Below are positions 36,119 to 44,470 of a stretch of 64,000 nt of DNA, piece by piece. Made by a program: the position numbers and the translations under genes. The stretch spans positions 1-64,000 of the forward strand of contig NZ_BDBF01000024.1 of assembly GCF_001612845.1 (NCBI RefSeq), read 5' to 3'. The DNA comes from Nocardia elegans NBRC 108235. GTDB taxonomy: Bacteria > Actinomycetota > Actinomycetes > Mycobacteriales > Mycobacteriaceae. How positions within the stretch are numbered: position 1 is the stretch's first letter; each line of letters starts with the position of its first letter. Below the pieces are notes generated by a model, which had not been told where the DNA came from, did not search any database, and was given only the letters and a program-made list of their open reading frames with translations.

Positions 36119-36976
36119 ATGGTTCTGAACGAGACGTACACGCTGTCCAACGGTGTGCCGGTGCCCAAGCTGGGGCTGGGCACCTGGTTCATCGACGACC
36201 ACGAAGCGGCCCGGGCAGTGGCCGACGCCATCGACATCGGATACCGCAATATCGACACCGCGCAGGCGTACGGAAACGAACGCGGCGTCGGGGAAGGGAT
36301 CCGTACCAGTGGCGTCGCGCGTGACGATCTGTTCGTCTCCAGCAAACTGGCGGCGGAGATCAAGAACTACTCCGACGCGGCCGCCGCCATCGATCGTTCG
36401 CTCGAAACGATGGGGCTCGACCACATCGACCTCATGCTGATCCACAGTCCGCAGCCCTGGGCCGATTTCCGGGGCGGGGATTACGCGGAGGGCAATCGGG
36501 AGGCCTGGCGCGCCCTCGAGGACGCGTATCGAGCGGGCAAGCTGCGGTCCATCGGCGTGTCCAACTTCGAACAGCACGACCTCGACAACATCCTCTCGGC
36601 CTGCACCGTCGCGCCACAGGTGAATCAACTGCTCGTCCACGTCGGAAACACTCCGGCCGACCTCATCGCCTACTGCGAGGACAAGAACATCCTCGTGGAG
36701 GCCTACTCCCCCATCGCGCACGGGGAAATTCTCGAGAATCAGGACCTCGCCGCGATGGCGGACCGCTACGGAGTGACCGTGCCGCAACTGTGCATCCGCT
36801 ACACCCTGCAACTCGGCACGCTCCCGCTGCCGAAAACGGCGAACCCGGATCACATGCGAAGCAACGCCAAGGTCGATTTCGTGATCGCCGACGACGACAT
36901 GCGCGCGCTGCGGAACATGGAGCAGTTCCAGGATTACGGCGAGTCCAGCAGGTTCCCGGTTTTCAGCGGCCGGTAG
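36119..36976 (+). CDS. Aldo/keto reductase
   Basis: 285-residue NADPH-dependent reductase with a TIM-barrel fold. The family landmarks are LGLGTWFID, DIGYRNIDTAQAYGNERGVG with the catalytic Asp and Tyr, SSKL with Lys, LMLIHSPQPW with His, IGVSNFEQHDL and the cofactor loop LPLPKTANPDHMRSN. ATG 36119 has AGGAG at 9 nt. The 3' end overlaps the convergent phosphatase gene by 14 bp. The substrate cannot be assigned. Confidence 0.93.
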   Translation: MVLNETYTLSNGVPVPKLGLGTWFIDDHEAARAVADAIDIGYRNIDTAQAYGNERGVGEGIRTSGVARDDLFVSSKLAAEIKNYSDAAAAIDRSLETMGLDHIDLMLIHSPQPWADFRGGDYAEGNREAWRALEDAYRAGKLRSIGVSNFEQHDLDNILSACTVAPQVNQLLVHVGNTPADLIAYCEDKNILVEAYSPIAHGEILENQDLAAMADRYGVTVPQLCIRYTLQLGTLPLPKTANPDHMRSNAKVDFVIADDDMRALRNMEQFQDYGESSRFPVFSGR

Positions 36977-38207
36977 CCGCGAGGGGCGGGATGCCGAGTG
37001 CGAGCAGGGCGGTGTCGTCGTCGACGCCGTCGAATCCCGCCAGCAGCTCGGTCAACGCGGCGATCAGCGCGGGCGCCGACACCGGGCCGAGGGCATCGAT
37101 GAATTCGCGAAGACGTTCCTCACCGAGGCGTTCGCGCCCGCGGACGCGGGCCTCGGTGAGGCCGTCGCTGTAGAGCAGCAGGGTATCGCCGGGTGCGAGA
37201 TGTACAGCGCGCCCGGCGAATACCGCATCCGGAAGTGCCCCGACCAGCATGCCGCCCGGAGTCTCGAGCAATTCGGTGGCGCCCTCGGCCCGGATCAGCA
37301 CCGGTGGCGGATGCCCGCCGGCGGCCAGGGTGAGCGTCGCGCCGGTGGGAGCGGGGCGCACGGAGCCGTAGACCACGGTGCAGAAACGCGGTGTGCCGGT
37401 GTCGAATTCGCGACACAACACCGTGTTGAGGTGTGCCAGCACGGCCATGGGGTCCGGGTCGTAGACCGCCGCGGCGCGCATCGTGTATCGCGCCGAGGAC
37501 GTCACCACCGCGGCGTCGGCGCCTTTACCGCAGACGTCGCCCAGGAAGAATCCCCAGGTGTCCGGGGTCAGCGGGAACAGGTCGTAGAAGTCGCCGCCGA
37601 CCTCGTCGGTGGATGCGGGATGGTAGTAGGCGGCGACCTGCATACCCGGCACCGCCGGCAGTTCGGACGGCAGCAGACTGCGCTGCAGGGTCGCGGCCAG
37701 GGTGAACGCCCGCTCTCGTTCATGCTCGGCGGCCTGGCGAGCGCGCAGGAGTTCCTGCTCGTAGGCGCGGCGCTCGCGGGCATCGAAGATCGTGGTGCGG
37801 ATCAGTTGCGCCGTGCCGTCGGAGCCGCGTTTCACCACCGACGTCACCAGCACCGGCAACCTCGTCCCGTCGGCGCAACGCAGGTCGAGAGCCAGGCCGT
37901 TGACGTGACCATGCATGGCCAGCATCGGCGCCATATGGGTCTCGTAGTAGATGCGCGCGCCCACCGCGAGGAGATCGGTGAATGCGCGGCGCCCGATCAG
38001 CTCGGACCGCTCGTAGCCCAGCCAGCCCACCAGGGTGCTGTTGATCTTGGCGATCGTGCCGTCCATCAGGGTGGACACGTATCCGCACGGCGCGTTGTCG
38101 TAGAGGTCCTCGGCGCTGTCCTCCAGCATCGCCGAGAAGGCGGGGTCGGCATCTGGTGACCGCTCGCTGTCGCGACGGTCGGCCTCGCCCTGCCGGCACA
38201 TCATCAT
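36963..38207 (-). CDS. rsbP: RsbP-like PAS/PP2C (SpoIIE-type) phosphatase
   Basis: 414 residues: a PAS domain (~35-150, with APCGYVSTLMDGTIAKINST), a coiled-coil linker (~150-185, RERRAYEQELLRARQAAEHE), and a SpoIIE-type PP2C domain with VGGDFYDLF, GDVCGKGADAAVVTS and DDDTALLALG carrying metal-binding Asp residues. In Bacillus RsbP dephosphorylates the anti-anti-sigma factor RsbV on energy stress and needs the hydrolase RsbQ. Here the ATG overlaps the stop of an RsbQ-like gene (ATGA at 38204-38207), strongly supporting the same pairing. The sigma-factor targets lie outside the window. Confidence 0.88.
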   Translation of the reverse strand: MMMCRQGEADRRDSERSPDADPAFSAMLEDSAEDLYDNAPCGYVSTLMDGTIAKINSTLVGWLGYERSELIGRRAFTDLLAVGARIYYETHMAPMLAMHGHVNGLALDLRCADGTRLPVLVTSVVKRGSDGTAQLIRTTIFDARERRAYEQELLRARQAAEHERERAFTLAATLQRSLLPSELPAVPGMQVAAYYHPASTDEVGGDFYDLFPLTPDTWGFFLGDVCGKGADAAVVTSSARYTMRAAAVYDPDPMAVLAHLNTVLCREFDTGTPRFCTVVYGSVRPAPTGATLTLAAGGHPPPVLIRAEGATELLETPGGMLVGALPDAVFAGRAVHLAPGDTLLLYSDGLTEARVRGRERLGEERLREFIDALGPVSAPALIAALTELLAGFDGVDDDTALLALGIPPLAATGR

Positions 38208-39016
38208 CGGCTCATCGCGGGCCGGCTCGCGAACGCTTCGATGGCGGCGGCGGTGAGTTCGGGGGCGCTCAGTTGCGGGCAGTGCCCGGTGGCGTCGAGA
38301 GTGACCAGTTCACTGCCCCGGATCCGGTCGTGAACGAATCGGCCCACCTCGCGCGGGGCGATCGGATCCTGCGCTGTTTCCAGGATCAGCGTCGGCACGC
38401 TCACCTGCCGCAGGTCGGCACGATTGTCGGACAGAAAGGTGGCGCGCGCGAAAACCCGCGCGATCGCCGGATCCATCCGGCAGAAACTCTCCGTCAGCTC
38501 GGCGCCCAGTTCCGGCCGGTCCGGATTGCCCATGATCACCGGGGCCATGGACGCCGACCAGCCCAGATAGTTGGCCTCGAGGGCGTCGAGCAATTCCTCG
38601 ATATCGGCGCGGCTGAATCCGCCGCGGTAGTCACCGTCGTCGATATACCGCGGTGAGGGCGTCACCAGCACCAGCTTCGCGAACCGTTCCGGCGCCCGAT
38701 TCGCCGCCAGCACCGCGATCATCGCCGACACGGAATGGCCGACCAGCACCACATCACGCAGATCCAGCTCGGCACAGATATCGATGATGTCGTCGGCGTA
38801 GGCCTGCAGGTCGCCGTACCGGTCGGCCGACCACGCCCGGACATCCGAGCGGCCCGAACCAACATGATCGAACAACACCACCCGGAAACGCCGCGCCAGG
38901 ATCGGGGTGACCAGGCGCCACATGTTCTGATCACAGCCGAATCCGTGCGCCAGCAGCAGCGTCGGCCCCTCCGCCGAGCCGAGGACGACCACGTTGTTCC
39001 TGTCACGCACTGCCAC
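38204..39016 (-). CDS. rsbQ: RsbQ-like alpha/beta hydrolase
   Basis: 270-residue hydrolase closely resembling Bacillus RsbQ as I recall it: nucleophile in VGHSVSAMIAVLA (Ser95), the lid segment KLVLVTPSPRYIDDGDYRGGF, EANYLGWSASMAP, NPDRPELGAELTESFC, and the acid and base in DPIAPREVG and ATGHCPQLS. RsbQ is thought to process a small hydrophobic signal for RsbP. The gene overlaps the PAS/PP2C phosphatase gene by 4 nt and follows the group 3b hydrogenase genes after 90 bp, so it could be co-transcribed with them. GTG start at 39016. Confidence 0.9.
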   Translation of the reverse strand: MAVRDRNNVVVLGSAEGPTLLLAHGFGCDQNMWRLVTPILARRFRVVLFDHVGSGRSDVRAWSADRYGDLQAYADDIIDICAELDLRDVVLVGHSVSAMIAVLAANRAPERFAKLVLVTPSPRYIDDGDYRGGFSRADIEELLDALEANYLGWSASMAPVIMGNPDRPELGAELTESFCRMDPAIARVFARATFLSDNRADLRQVSVPTLILETAQDPIAPREVGRFVHDRIRGSELVTLDATGHCPQLSAPELTAAAIEAFASRPAMSR

Positions 39017-39106
39017 CCGACATGCTTACCACGCCGGCGCCGGGCCGACCTTCTCCTCGGGGCCTCGCGTGCCGAAGCCCTCACCGGCACCGGACGCGGT
39101 GCACGT

Positions 39107-39598
39107 TCAGTCCGGCGGCCCTGCTCCGGCCGGGCGCAGCCCGAGGCGCGCGAGTTCGCTCAGCACGGCCGCGACGGCGTCCGGGACGGCCGCCGCTACC
39201 GGGCCGGACAAGCCGACACCCGGATCGAGGCACTGTGCCTCGACCGCGACGACGACGAGTTCGGCCGGGGCCCGGCCCAGGACTCGCGCGAGCGGCAGCG
39301 CGTCCGCAACGCCCAGCGCGTGCGAGCCGGCGGCGCGAGGGCACCCGCGCAGGGCCTCGACCGTGGTGCGCCACACCCGCCCGGGAGCCGGGGGATCGCG
39401 GCGGACCGCGTCCACGACCACCGCGAGCTCGAGACCGGCCCACAGGTCGAGAAGGCCGGTGGGTTCGCCGTCACACTGCGCCACTCTGACGGCGGGGATG
39501 CGCAGCGATTCGAGGCGGCGGGCCACGGCGGGGCCGATGCCGTCGTCGTGCCGGTAGTCGTTCCCGACGCCGATCACCACGGCCCGCGGTCCGGTCAT
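39107..39598 (-). CDS. [NiFe] hydrogenase maturation endopeptidase (for the 3b enzyme)
   Basis: HyaD/HycI-type protease of 163 residues. VIGVGNDYRHDDGIGPAVA carries the first metal-binding Asp, and VVVDAVRRD and GSHALGV supply the other typical positions. ATG 39598 overlaps the alpha-subunit stop (ATGA), which identifies the alpha subunit as the probable substrate; an upstream in-frame start would add 16 residues of alpha-gene overlap and is rejected. It is only distantly similar to the protease at 18531-19007. Confidence 0.9.
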   Translation of the reverse strand: MTGPRAVVIGVGNDYRHDDGIGPAVARRLESLRIPAVRVAQCDGEPTGLLDLWAGLELAVVVDAVRRDPPAPGRVWRTTVEALRGCPRAAGSHALGVADALPLARVLGRAPAELVVVAVEAQCLDPGVGLSGPVAAAVPDAVAAVLSELARLGLRPAGAGPPD

Positions 39599-40887
39599 CG
39601 GCGCACCAGGTCGAGCTCGAGGAAGTGCGCCGAGCAGGAGATACACGGGTCGTAGTTGCGGATCGTGCGTTCACACAGGTGGGTGAGTGCCGCATCGTCC
39701 AGTCCGAGGTTGGCCTCGACCACCCGGCGCAGGTCGTCCTCGATCGCGGCCTGGTTCTGCGAGGTGGGCGGAATGATGGTGGCCGCGCTGACGATTCCGG
39801 CATCGTCGGTTTCGTATCGGTGGTAGAGCACTCCGCGGGGAGCCTCGCTGACGCCGTGGCCGACACCGGCACGTGGCCGCGCCGGGACCGCCGGTCGCGC
39901 GGGTCGCTCGTAGTCGTCGATCAGCCGGAGCGCTTCGTCGAGGGCGTAGACGAGTTCGACGGCGCGCACGAGGATGCTGCGGAAGGGGTTACGGCACCGC
40001 GCGCGCAGGCCTGCGGCCGCCGCGACCTCGCGGGCCAGCGGTGACAGCTGCGCGGAGTTGAGGCTGTAGCGGGCGAGCGGCCCGGCCAGGTAGCGCCGGC
40101 CGTCCAACCGGGCGTGCAACGCGGTGGAATGCGGCACCTGCCCTTCGACGACGTGCGCACCGAAATCGGCTGCGGTGAAAGAGGTTCCGGTGTCGCTGCG
40201 CAGGGTGCCGTCTTCGATGGCGTACCCGTCCGGCGAGGTGAGGGCGAGCAGGTCGTGGTCGAGTTCGAGGTCGGGAAAGTCGAATCCCGCGGCGAATGCG
40301 GCGGTTTCGACGGCGTAGTCCCGCGCGCGACGCAGCTGTTCGGCGATCGGATCGAACCGGGCCCGATCCGGTACCGCGTAGAAGCCGCCGATCCGGACGT
40401 TGATCGGATGGATCGAGCGACCCCCGACGAGTTCGAGCAGGCTGTTTCCCGCCTTCTTCACCGCCAGACCGTGTTCCACCAGTTCCCGGTGGTCGGCGGC
40501 CAGCGCGACGGCATCGGGATAGCCGAGGAAATCGGGCAGGTGCAGCAGGTAGATGTGCAGGGCGTGGCTGGCGATCCACTCACCGCAGTACAGCAGCCGC
40601 CGCAACGCCGCCAGCGGCGCGTCGAGGCGGATACCGCAGAGTTGTTCGAGTGCGTTACACGCGCTGGTCTGATAGGCCACCGGGCAGATTCCGCAGATGC
40701 GGGCGGTGAGATCGGGCGGCTCGGTGTAGGCCCTGCCCCGCAGGAACGCCTCGAAGAACCGTGGCGGCTCGTAGATGTTCAGTTCCGCGCGGGTGACCTT
40801 GTCGCCCTCGACGACGACCCGCAGAGCTCCTTCGCCCTCCACCCGAGCCAGCGAATTCACCGTCAATCGCCTACTGCGGTGGCTCAT
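39595..40887 (-). CDS. hyhL: Group 3b [NiFe] hydrogenase large (alpha) subunit
   Basis: Catalytic subunit (430 aa) of a cytoplasmic bidirectional NADP(H)-linked hydrogenase (sulfhydrogenase family). Nickel motifs are ARICGICPVAYQTSA (L1) and YDPCISCSAHFLELDLVRR (L2); the tail after the L2 histidine is only nine residues. ATG 40887 has a GGGGGCGAG ribosome-binding region. The gene overlaps delta by 17 nt and the protease by 4 nt. In M. smegmatis the equivalent enzyme makes H2 as a redox valve during hypoxia. Confidence 0.95.
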   Translation of the reverse strand: MSHRSRRLTVNSLARVEGEGALRVVVEGDKVTRAELNIYEPPRFFEAFLRGRAYTEPPDLTARICGICPVAYQTSACNALEQLCGIRLDAPLAALRRLLYCGEWIASHALHIYLLHLPDFLGYPDAVALAADHRELVEHGLAVKKAGNSLLELVGGRSIHPINVRIGGFYAVPDRARFDPIAEQLRRARDYAVETAAFAAGFDFPDLELDHDLLALTSPDGYAIEDGTLRSDTGTSFTAADFGAHVVEGQVPHSTALHARLDGRRYLAGPLARYSLNSAQLSPLAREVAAAAGLRARCRNPFRSILVRAVELVYALDEALRLIDDYERPARPAVPARPRAGVGHGVSEAPRGVLYHRYETDDAGIVSAATIIPPTSQNQAAIEDDLRRVVEANLGLDDAALTHLCERTIRNYDPCISCSAHFLELDLVRR

Positions 40888-41644
40888 CTCGCCCCCTTTC
40901 CGCGAACGGCGGTGCGGCCGCGGCGAACGTGGCGAACACCCGATCGACATCGTCGTAGGACATGCCGTTGACGCGCAGGATCGGAAGCAGCGCACCGATA
41001 TTGGGGCGGGCCATCGGCCCGAAGCATCCGAAACAGCCGCGGTGATACGACGGGCACAGGGCGCCGCAGCCGGCCTGGGTGACCGGGCCCAGGCAGGGTA
41101 TGCCGTCGGCGACCATGACGCAGGTATTGCCGCGACGCTTGCATTCGGTGCACACACTGGTGTCGGGCAGATCGGGTGCGCGTCCGGCCAGCAGGGCGCA
41201 GAGGGTGTCGAGGAGCTGGCGGCGGTCGATCGGGCAGCCGCGCAGTTCGTAGTCCACTCGCACATGCGCGGCGATCGGGGTCACGGTGTCCAGCGTCGAG
41301 ATGTACTCCGGGCTCGCGTACACGATCGAGGTGAAGTCGCCGATATCGGCGAAGTTGCGCAGTGCCTGAATGCCGCCGTGGCTCGCGCAGGCGCCGATCG
41401 TGACGAGAATGCGTGACTGCGAACGGATTTCGGCGATCCGATCGACCTCTTCGGGCGTCGAGACCGATCCCTCGACCAGCGACACGTCGTAGGGCCCGGG
41501 TTCGACCGCACTGGACGCCTCGGTGAAATGCGCGATCCGGATCCGGCCCGCGAGCGTCAGCAGCTCGTCCTCGCAGTCCAGCAGGGTGAGCTGGCAGCCG
41601 TCGCAGGAGGTGAACTTCCATACCGCGAGTGTCGGGACGGTCAT
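40871..41644 (-). CDS. hyhS: Group 3b hydrogenase small (delta) subunit
   Basis: 257-residue iron-sulfur subunit next to the NiFe site. The proximal-cluster motif FTSCDGCQLTLL has the standard CxxC, unlike the Asp-containing HhyS of this window. Further cysteines occur in GACASHGG, ELRGCPIDR, CTECKRRGNTC, GCGALCPSYHRGCFGCFGP. No signal peptide is present, so it is cytoplasmic. ATG 41644 overlaps the gamma stop (ATGA). Confidence 0.95.
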   Translation of the reverse strand: MTVPTLAVWKFTSCDGCQLTLLDCEDELLTLAGRIRIAHFTEASSAVEPGPYDVSLVEGSVSTPEEVDRIAEIRSQSRILVTIGACASHGGIQALRNFADIGDFTSIVYASPEYISTLDTVTPIAAHVRVDYELRGCPIDRRQLLDTLCALLAGRAPDLPDTSVCTECKRRGNTCVMVADGIPCLGPVTQAGCGALCPSYHRGCFGCFGPMARPNIGALLPILRVNGMSYDDVDRVFATFAAAAPPFAERGRDEPPQ

Positions 41645-42498
41645 CACAACTCCCGCACCGTCATCAGCGGTCCGGCCACCGCGTAGTCGACGACGGGTCC
41701 GTCCCGGCAGATCAGCAGCGGCCCGAGCTGACAGTGGCCGCATCGGCCCACGCCGCACTGCATATTGCGCTCCATCGACAGCCGGATGTCGCCGCGTGCC
41801 ATGCCGCGCCGAATGAGCGTCCGCGCGCAGAACCGCATCATCGGTTCCGGCCCGCACAGGAACGCGGTGGTGCGTGCGGGATCGACGACGAGCGCGCCGA
41901 GGGGTTCGGTGACGAAGCCGACCCTTCCGGTCCAGCCGGGAGCCGGGTGATCGACGGTCCGGTACAGCTCGAGCCGGCCGTCGGCCTGCCATGCGCGCTG
42001 ATCGTCCCGGAAGAGGATCTCACCAGGGGATCGCGCGCCGGTGATCAGCACGATCCGGCCGTATTCGGCTCGCCGCGCCAGCGCCTCCAGCACGATCGGA
42101 CGCAGCGGCGCCATGCCGACTCCGCCGCCGACGACAACCAGATCGCGGCCGACGGCGGAATCGAGATCCCATCCGGTGCCGAACGGCCCGCGCACCCCGA
42201 TCACGGCACCGGGCGGTGAGTCGTACAGCGCGGCGCTCACCGCACCGACCGAGCGGATGGTGTGCTCGAGAAAATCGTCTGCGGCACAAGGATTTCCGCT
42301 GATCGAGATGGCGATCTCGCCCACGCCGAATCGGTAGAGCATCATGAACTGGCCGGCCCGGAACCGTTGTGCCGCATCATCTATCGGGGCGAGGACCAAG
42401 GTCGCGGTATCGGCGGTCTGCGCGATGCGCTCGACCACCCGATAACGGAGCGTGGTGTCCGGGTCGGCGATCACTGCCGCGGCCGGCGCGCTGCTCAC
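41644..42498 (-). CDS. hyhG: Group 3b hydrogenase gamma subunit (FAD/NAD(P)-binding)
   Basis: Ferredoxin-NADP reductase-like subunit (284 aa) that exchanges electrons with NAD(P)H. It shows the flavin-binding IAISISGNP region, the nucleotide-binding VVGGGVGMAPLRP and FLCGPEPMMRF, and a 2Fe-2S motif MQCGVGRCGHCQLGPLLIC near the C terminus. GTG 42498 has GGAGGTGGG just upstream and overlaps the stop of the cyclic-nucleotide-binding gene by 4 nt. Confidence 0.93.
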   Translation of the reverse strand: MSSAPAAAVIADPDTTLRYRVVERIAQTADTATLVLAPIDDAAQRFRAGQFMMLYRFGVGEIAISISGNPCAADDFLEHTIRSVGAVSAALYDSPPGAVIGVRGPFGTGWDLDSAVGRDLVVVGGGVGMAPLRPIVLEALARRAEYGRIVLITGARSPGEILFRDDQRAWQADGRLELYRTVDHPAPGWTGRVGFVTEPLGALVVDPARTTAFLCGPEPMMRFCARTLIRRGMARGDIRLSMERNMQCGVGRCGHCQLGPLLICRDGPVVDYAVAGPLMTVREL

Positions 42499-43004
42499 CG
42501 CCCACCTCCGCTCTCCCCCCGGCGCAGCGGGGCGGTCGTGGCCGCCTCGCCCGGATTGCGGTAGAGGTTCAGCAACCTCGCCCGAGTGGCCTGCAGCCGG
42601 TCCACCAGCGCCTCGAAGAGCAGCAAGGTGAGCGTGTAGCCGAATTTCGGGTCGGCATCGGCGATGTCGGCCAGGCGGGCCGCATCGAATTCGATCGCCT
42701 GCACGGGCTCGGTGGTGACGGCGCCGAAATGCCAGCGGTACGGCGGCACGAGCCAGGACCATCCGAGCAGATCACCGGGTCCGAGGGTCTGCACCACGAA
42801 GGATTCGCGGCCGGGAAGCGCCGCGTCCACGGCCACACATCCCGATCGGAGGAGCCAGCATCGGTCGGCTCGGCGGCCCTCCGTGATCAGCCGCTGCCCG
42901 GCGGGATAGCCGACGTTTCGCCCGGCTCGCGCGAGCGTGTCGAGTTTGCCGCGGTCCAGCGTGGCGAGCGGCGCGAAGGCGGACAGTTCCTCAGCGGTGG
43001 TCAT
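42495..43004 (-). CDS. Cyclic-nucleotide-binding-domain protein without HTH
   Basis: 169-residue protein consisting of a Crp-like sensor domain (LSAFAPLATLDRGKLDTLA, GYPAGQRLITEG, LGPGDLLGWSWLVPP) and a helix, but too short for the DNA-binding domain of Crp/Fnr regulators. It sits between beta and gamma, overlapping both, as in other actinobacterial 3b loci. It may bind a nucleotide and modulate the hydrogenase directly; this is inference. Confidence 0.85.
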   Translation of the reverse strand: MTTAEELSAFAPLATLDRGKLDTLARAGRNVGYPAGQRLITEGRRADRCWLLRSGCVAVDAALPGRESFVVQTLGPGDLLGWSWLVPPYRWHFGAVTTEPVQAIEFDAARLADIADADPKFGYTLTLLLFEALVDRLQATRARLLNLYRNPGEAATTAPLRRGESGGGR

Positions 43005-44121
43005 CGTCGCCTCCTTCGACCGTTTCGGCCAGGCGGGCGACCTCGACGGTCAAGTCGATACCCGCGGGGCACCATGCGATGCAGCGGCCGCACCCGACGC
43101 AGCCGGAACTGCCGAATTGGTCGTACCAGGTACTCAATTTGTGGGTCAGCCACTGCCGGTACCTGCTCTCGCCCGACTGCCGCACACTGCCGCCGTGCAG
43201 ATGGGAGAAGTCGAGTTCGAAGCACGAGGCCCAGCGCTCCCAGCGCTCGGCATGTGTGCCGGTGAGATCGGTGACGTCCTCGGTGGTGGTACAGAAGCAG
43301 GTGGGACACACCATGGTGCAGTTGGCGCAGGTGAGGCAGCGGCTCGCGACGTCCTGCCAATGAGACGATTCGCGGGAGCGGCTGAGCACGTCGCGGATAT
43401 CGACGGCAGGCATACTTCGTCCCATCCGGTCCGCCGCCGCCGCGACCTCGGCTCGCGCCGCCGATATCTCCGCCTCCGAACTCGGTTCACCGACCAGTTC
43501 GGCGGCGATGCGCGCACCCGCCTCGGTACCCACGTCGACGAGGAACCGGTGCCCGGCGTCGTCGATGCGTTCGGTGAGGGCGAGGTCGTAGCCGGAGGAC
43601 ACGTCCGGGCCGGTGTGCATCGACGCGCAGAAGCACACGCCGCCGGGCTCGGTGCAGTTCACGCCGATGATGAACAGCTCCCGGCGCCGCGCCGCGAACG
43701 CCGAGTCGGGATGGGCGCCGCCGCCGAGCACCTGCCCGAGCACGCCGATCGCGGCCATATCGCAGCCGCGCACGCCGAGAAATGCGGTCGGCGTCGGAAT
43801 ATCCTGCACCGGTTCGGAATTCAGATCCGCGTCGAACCGGGCGATCCGGCGATGAGGCGGCTGGAGGAATTGTTTCCACGATCCCGGGCCGGCCGAATGC
43901 GAGAAGACGGCTTCGTCGTCGCGCCGGAACAGCCGATATCGCCCCGGCTCGGTGTGCACACCCCAGCCCCCGGGCAGCCGGGCGCCGGAATCGAGCTCGT
44001 CGAGGACTATCGCCCCATCGCGGACCTGCGGGCCGATGACCCGGTAGCCGTGCTCGACGAGGACGGCGACGAGCCGATCCAGGCCCGCCCGGTCGATCGT
44101 CACGTTGTCGCCGATGGTCAT
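42991..44121 (-). CDS. hyhB: Group 3b hydrogenase beta subunit (two 4Fe-4S clusters)
   Basis: 376-residue electron-transfer subunit of the HydB/sulfite reductase A type. Two ferredoxin-like motifs are visible: CLTCANCTMVCPTCFC and CVGCGRCIAWCPAG, plus cysteines in GVRGCDMAAIG and NCTEPGGVCFCASM. ATG 44121 has AGAGG 7 nt upstream. First gene of the 3b operon; two DosR-like boxes lie 80-115 bp upstream. Confidence 0.94.
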   Translation of the reverse strand: MTIGDNVTIDRAGLDRLVAVLVEHGYRVIGPQVRDGAIVLDELDSGARLPGGWGVHTEPGRYRLFRRDDEAVFSHSAGPGSWKQFLQPPHRRIARFDADLNSEPVQDIPTPTAFLGVRGCDMAAIGVLGQVLGGGAHPDSAFAARRRELFIIGVNCTEPGGVCFCASMHTGPDVSSGYDLALTERIDDAGHRFLVDVGTEAGARIAAELVGEPSSEAEISAARAEVAAAADRMGRSMPAVDIRDVLSRSRESSHWQDVASRCLTCANCTMVCPTCFCTTTEDVTDLTGTHAERWERWASCFELDFSHLHGGSVRQSGESRYRQWLTHKLSTWYDQFGSSGCVGCGRCIAWCPAGIDLTVEVARLAETVEGGDDDHR

Positions 44122-44470
44122 GTGGAGCCTCTGTTCGCCGCAGAGTCGGTATTCGTCGCCGGTTCGCATTCCAGCCTCGTCGCGGGGGTGCCCGACCGGG
44201 AGCGCCGAAGGTCCCGGCCGGGGGGCCGGAAGGCCCGAATCGGATCGATCCACGGCAACCGGCGCCGTTGTCCTCGGTGGTCCCCGGCGCCGGATCGTCG
44301 ACCGGCCGGGCAACAAGATCGCCGAGAACCGGATTCGCGCCGAGAGTGCCGGGTAGACTTTCGCCGCGTGCGGGAATCGGCCTCGGTCGCCGATTCCCGT
44401 TGCCCGCAACACGTTCGACACGGCACTCCGCATATCGCCGTTGCCGCTTCGTCTCGGAAAGGATTGCGAC
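44122..44470. other. Intergenic region, divergent promoters of 3b hydrogenase and methyltransferase genes
   Basis: The 349 bp hold two DosR-like boxes (44202-44236) on the hydrogenase side. Towards the methyltransferase, AAAGGA about 7 nt before GTG 44471 is the ribosome-binding site. I see no convincing small gene or RNA in the rest. Confidence 0.6.
44202..44236 (-). promoter_or_regulatory. Two DosR-like boxes upstream of hyhB
   Basis: On the minus strand the region reads GGGCCTTCCGGCCC (44236-44223) and GGGACCTTCGGCGC (44215-44202). Each differs by one base from common DosR core sites of the form GGGACNTNCGGCCC, and they are 21 bp apart, two helical turns, as tandem DosR boxes usually are. 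They lie 80-115 bp before the hyhB start. DosR control of the equivalent M. smegmatis hydrogenase is established. Confidence 0.6.
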
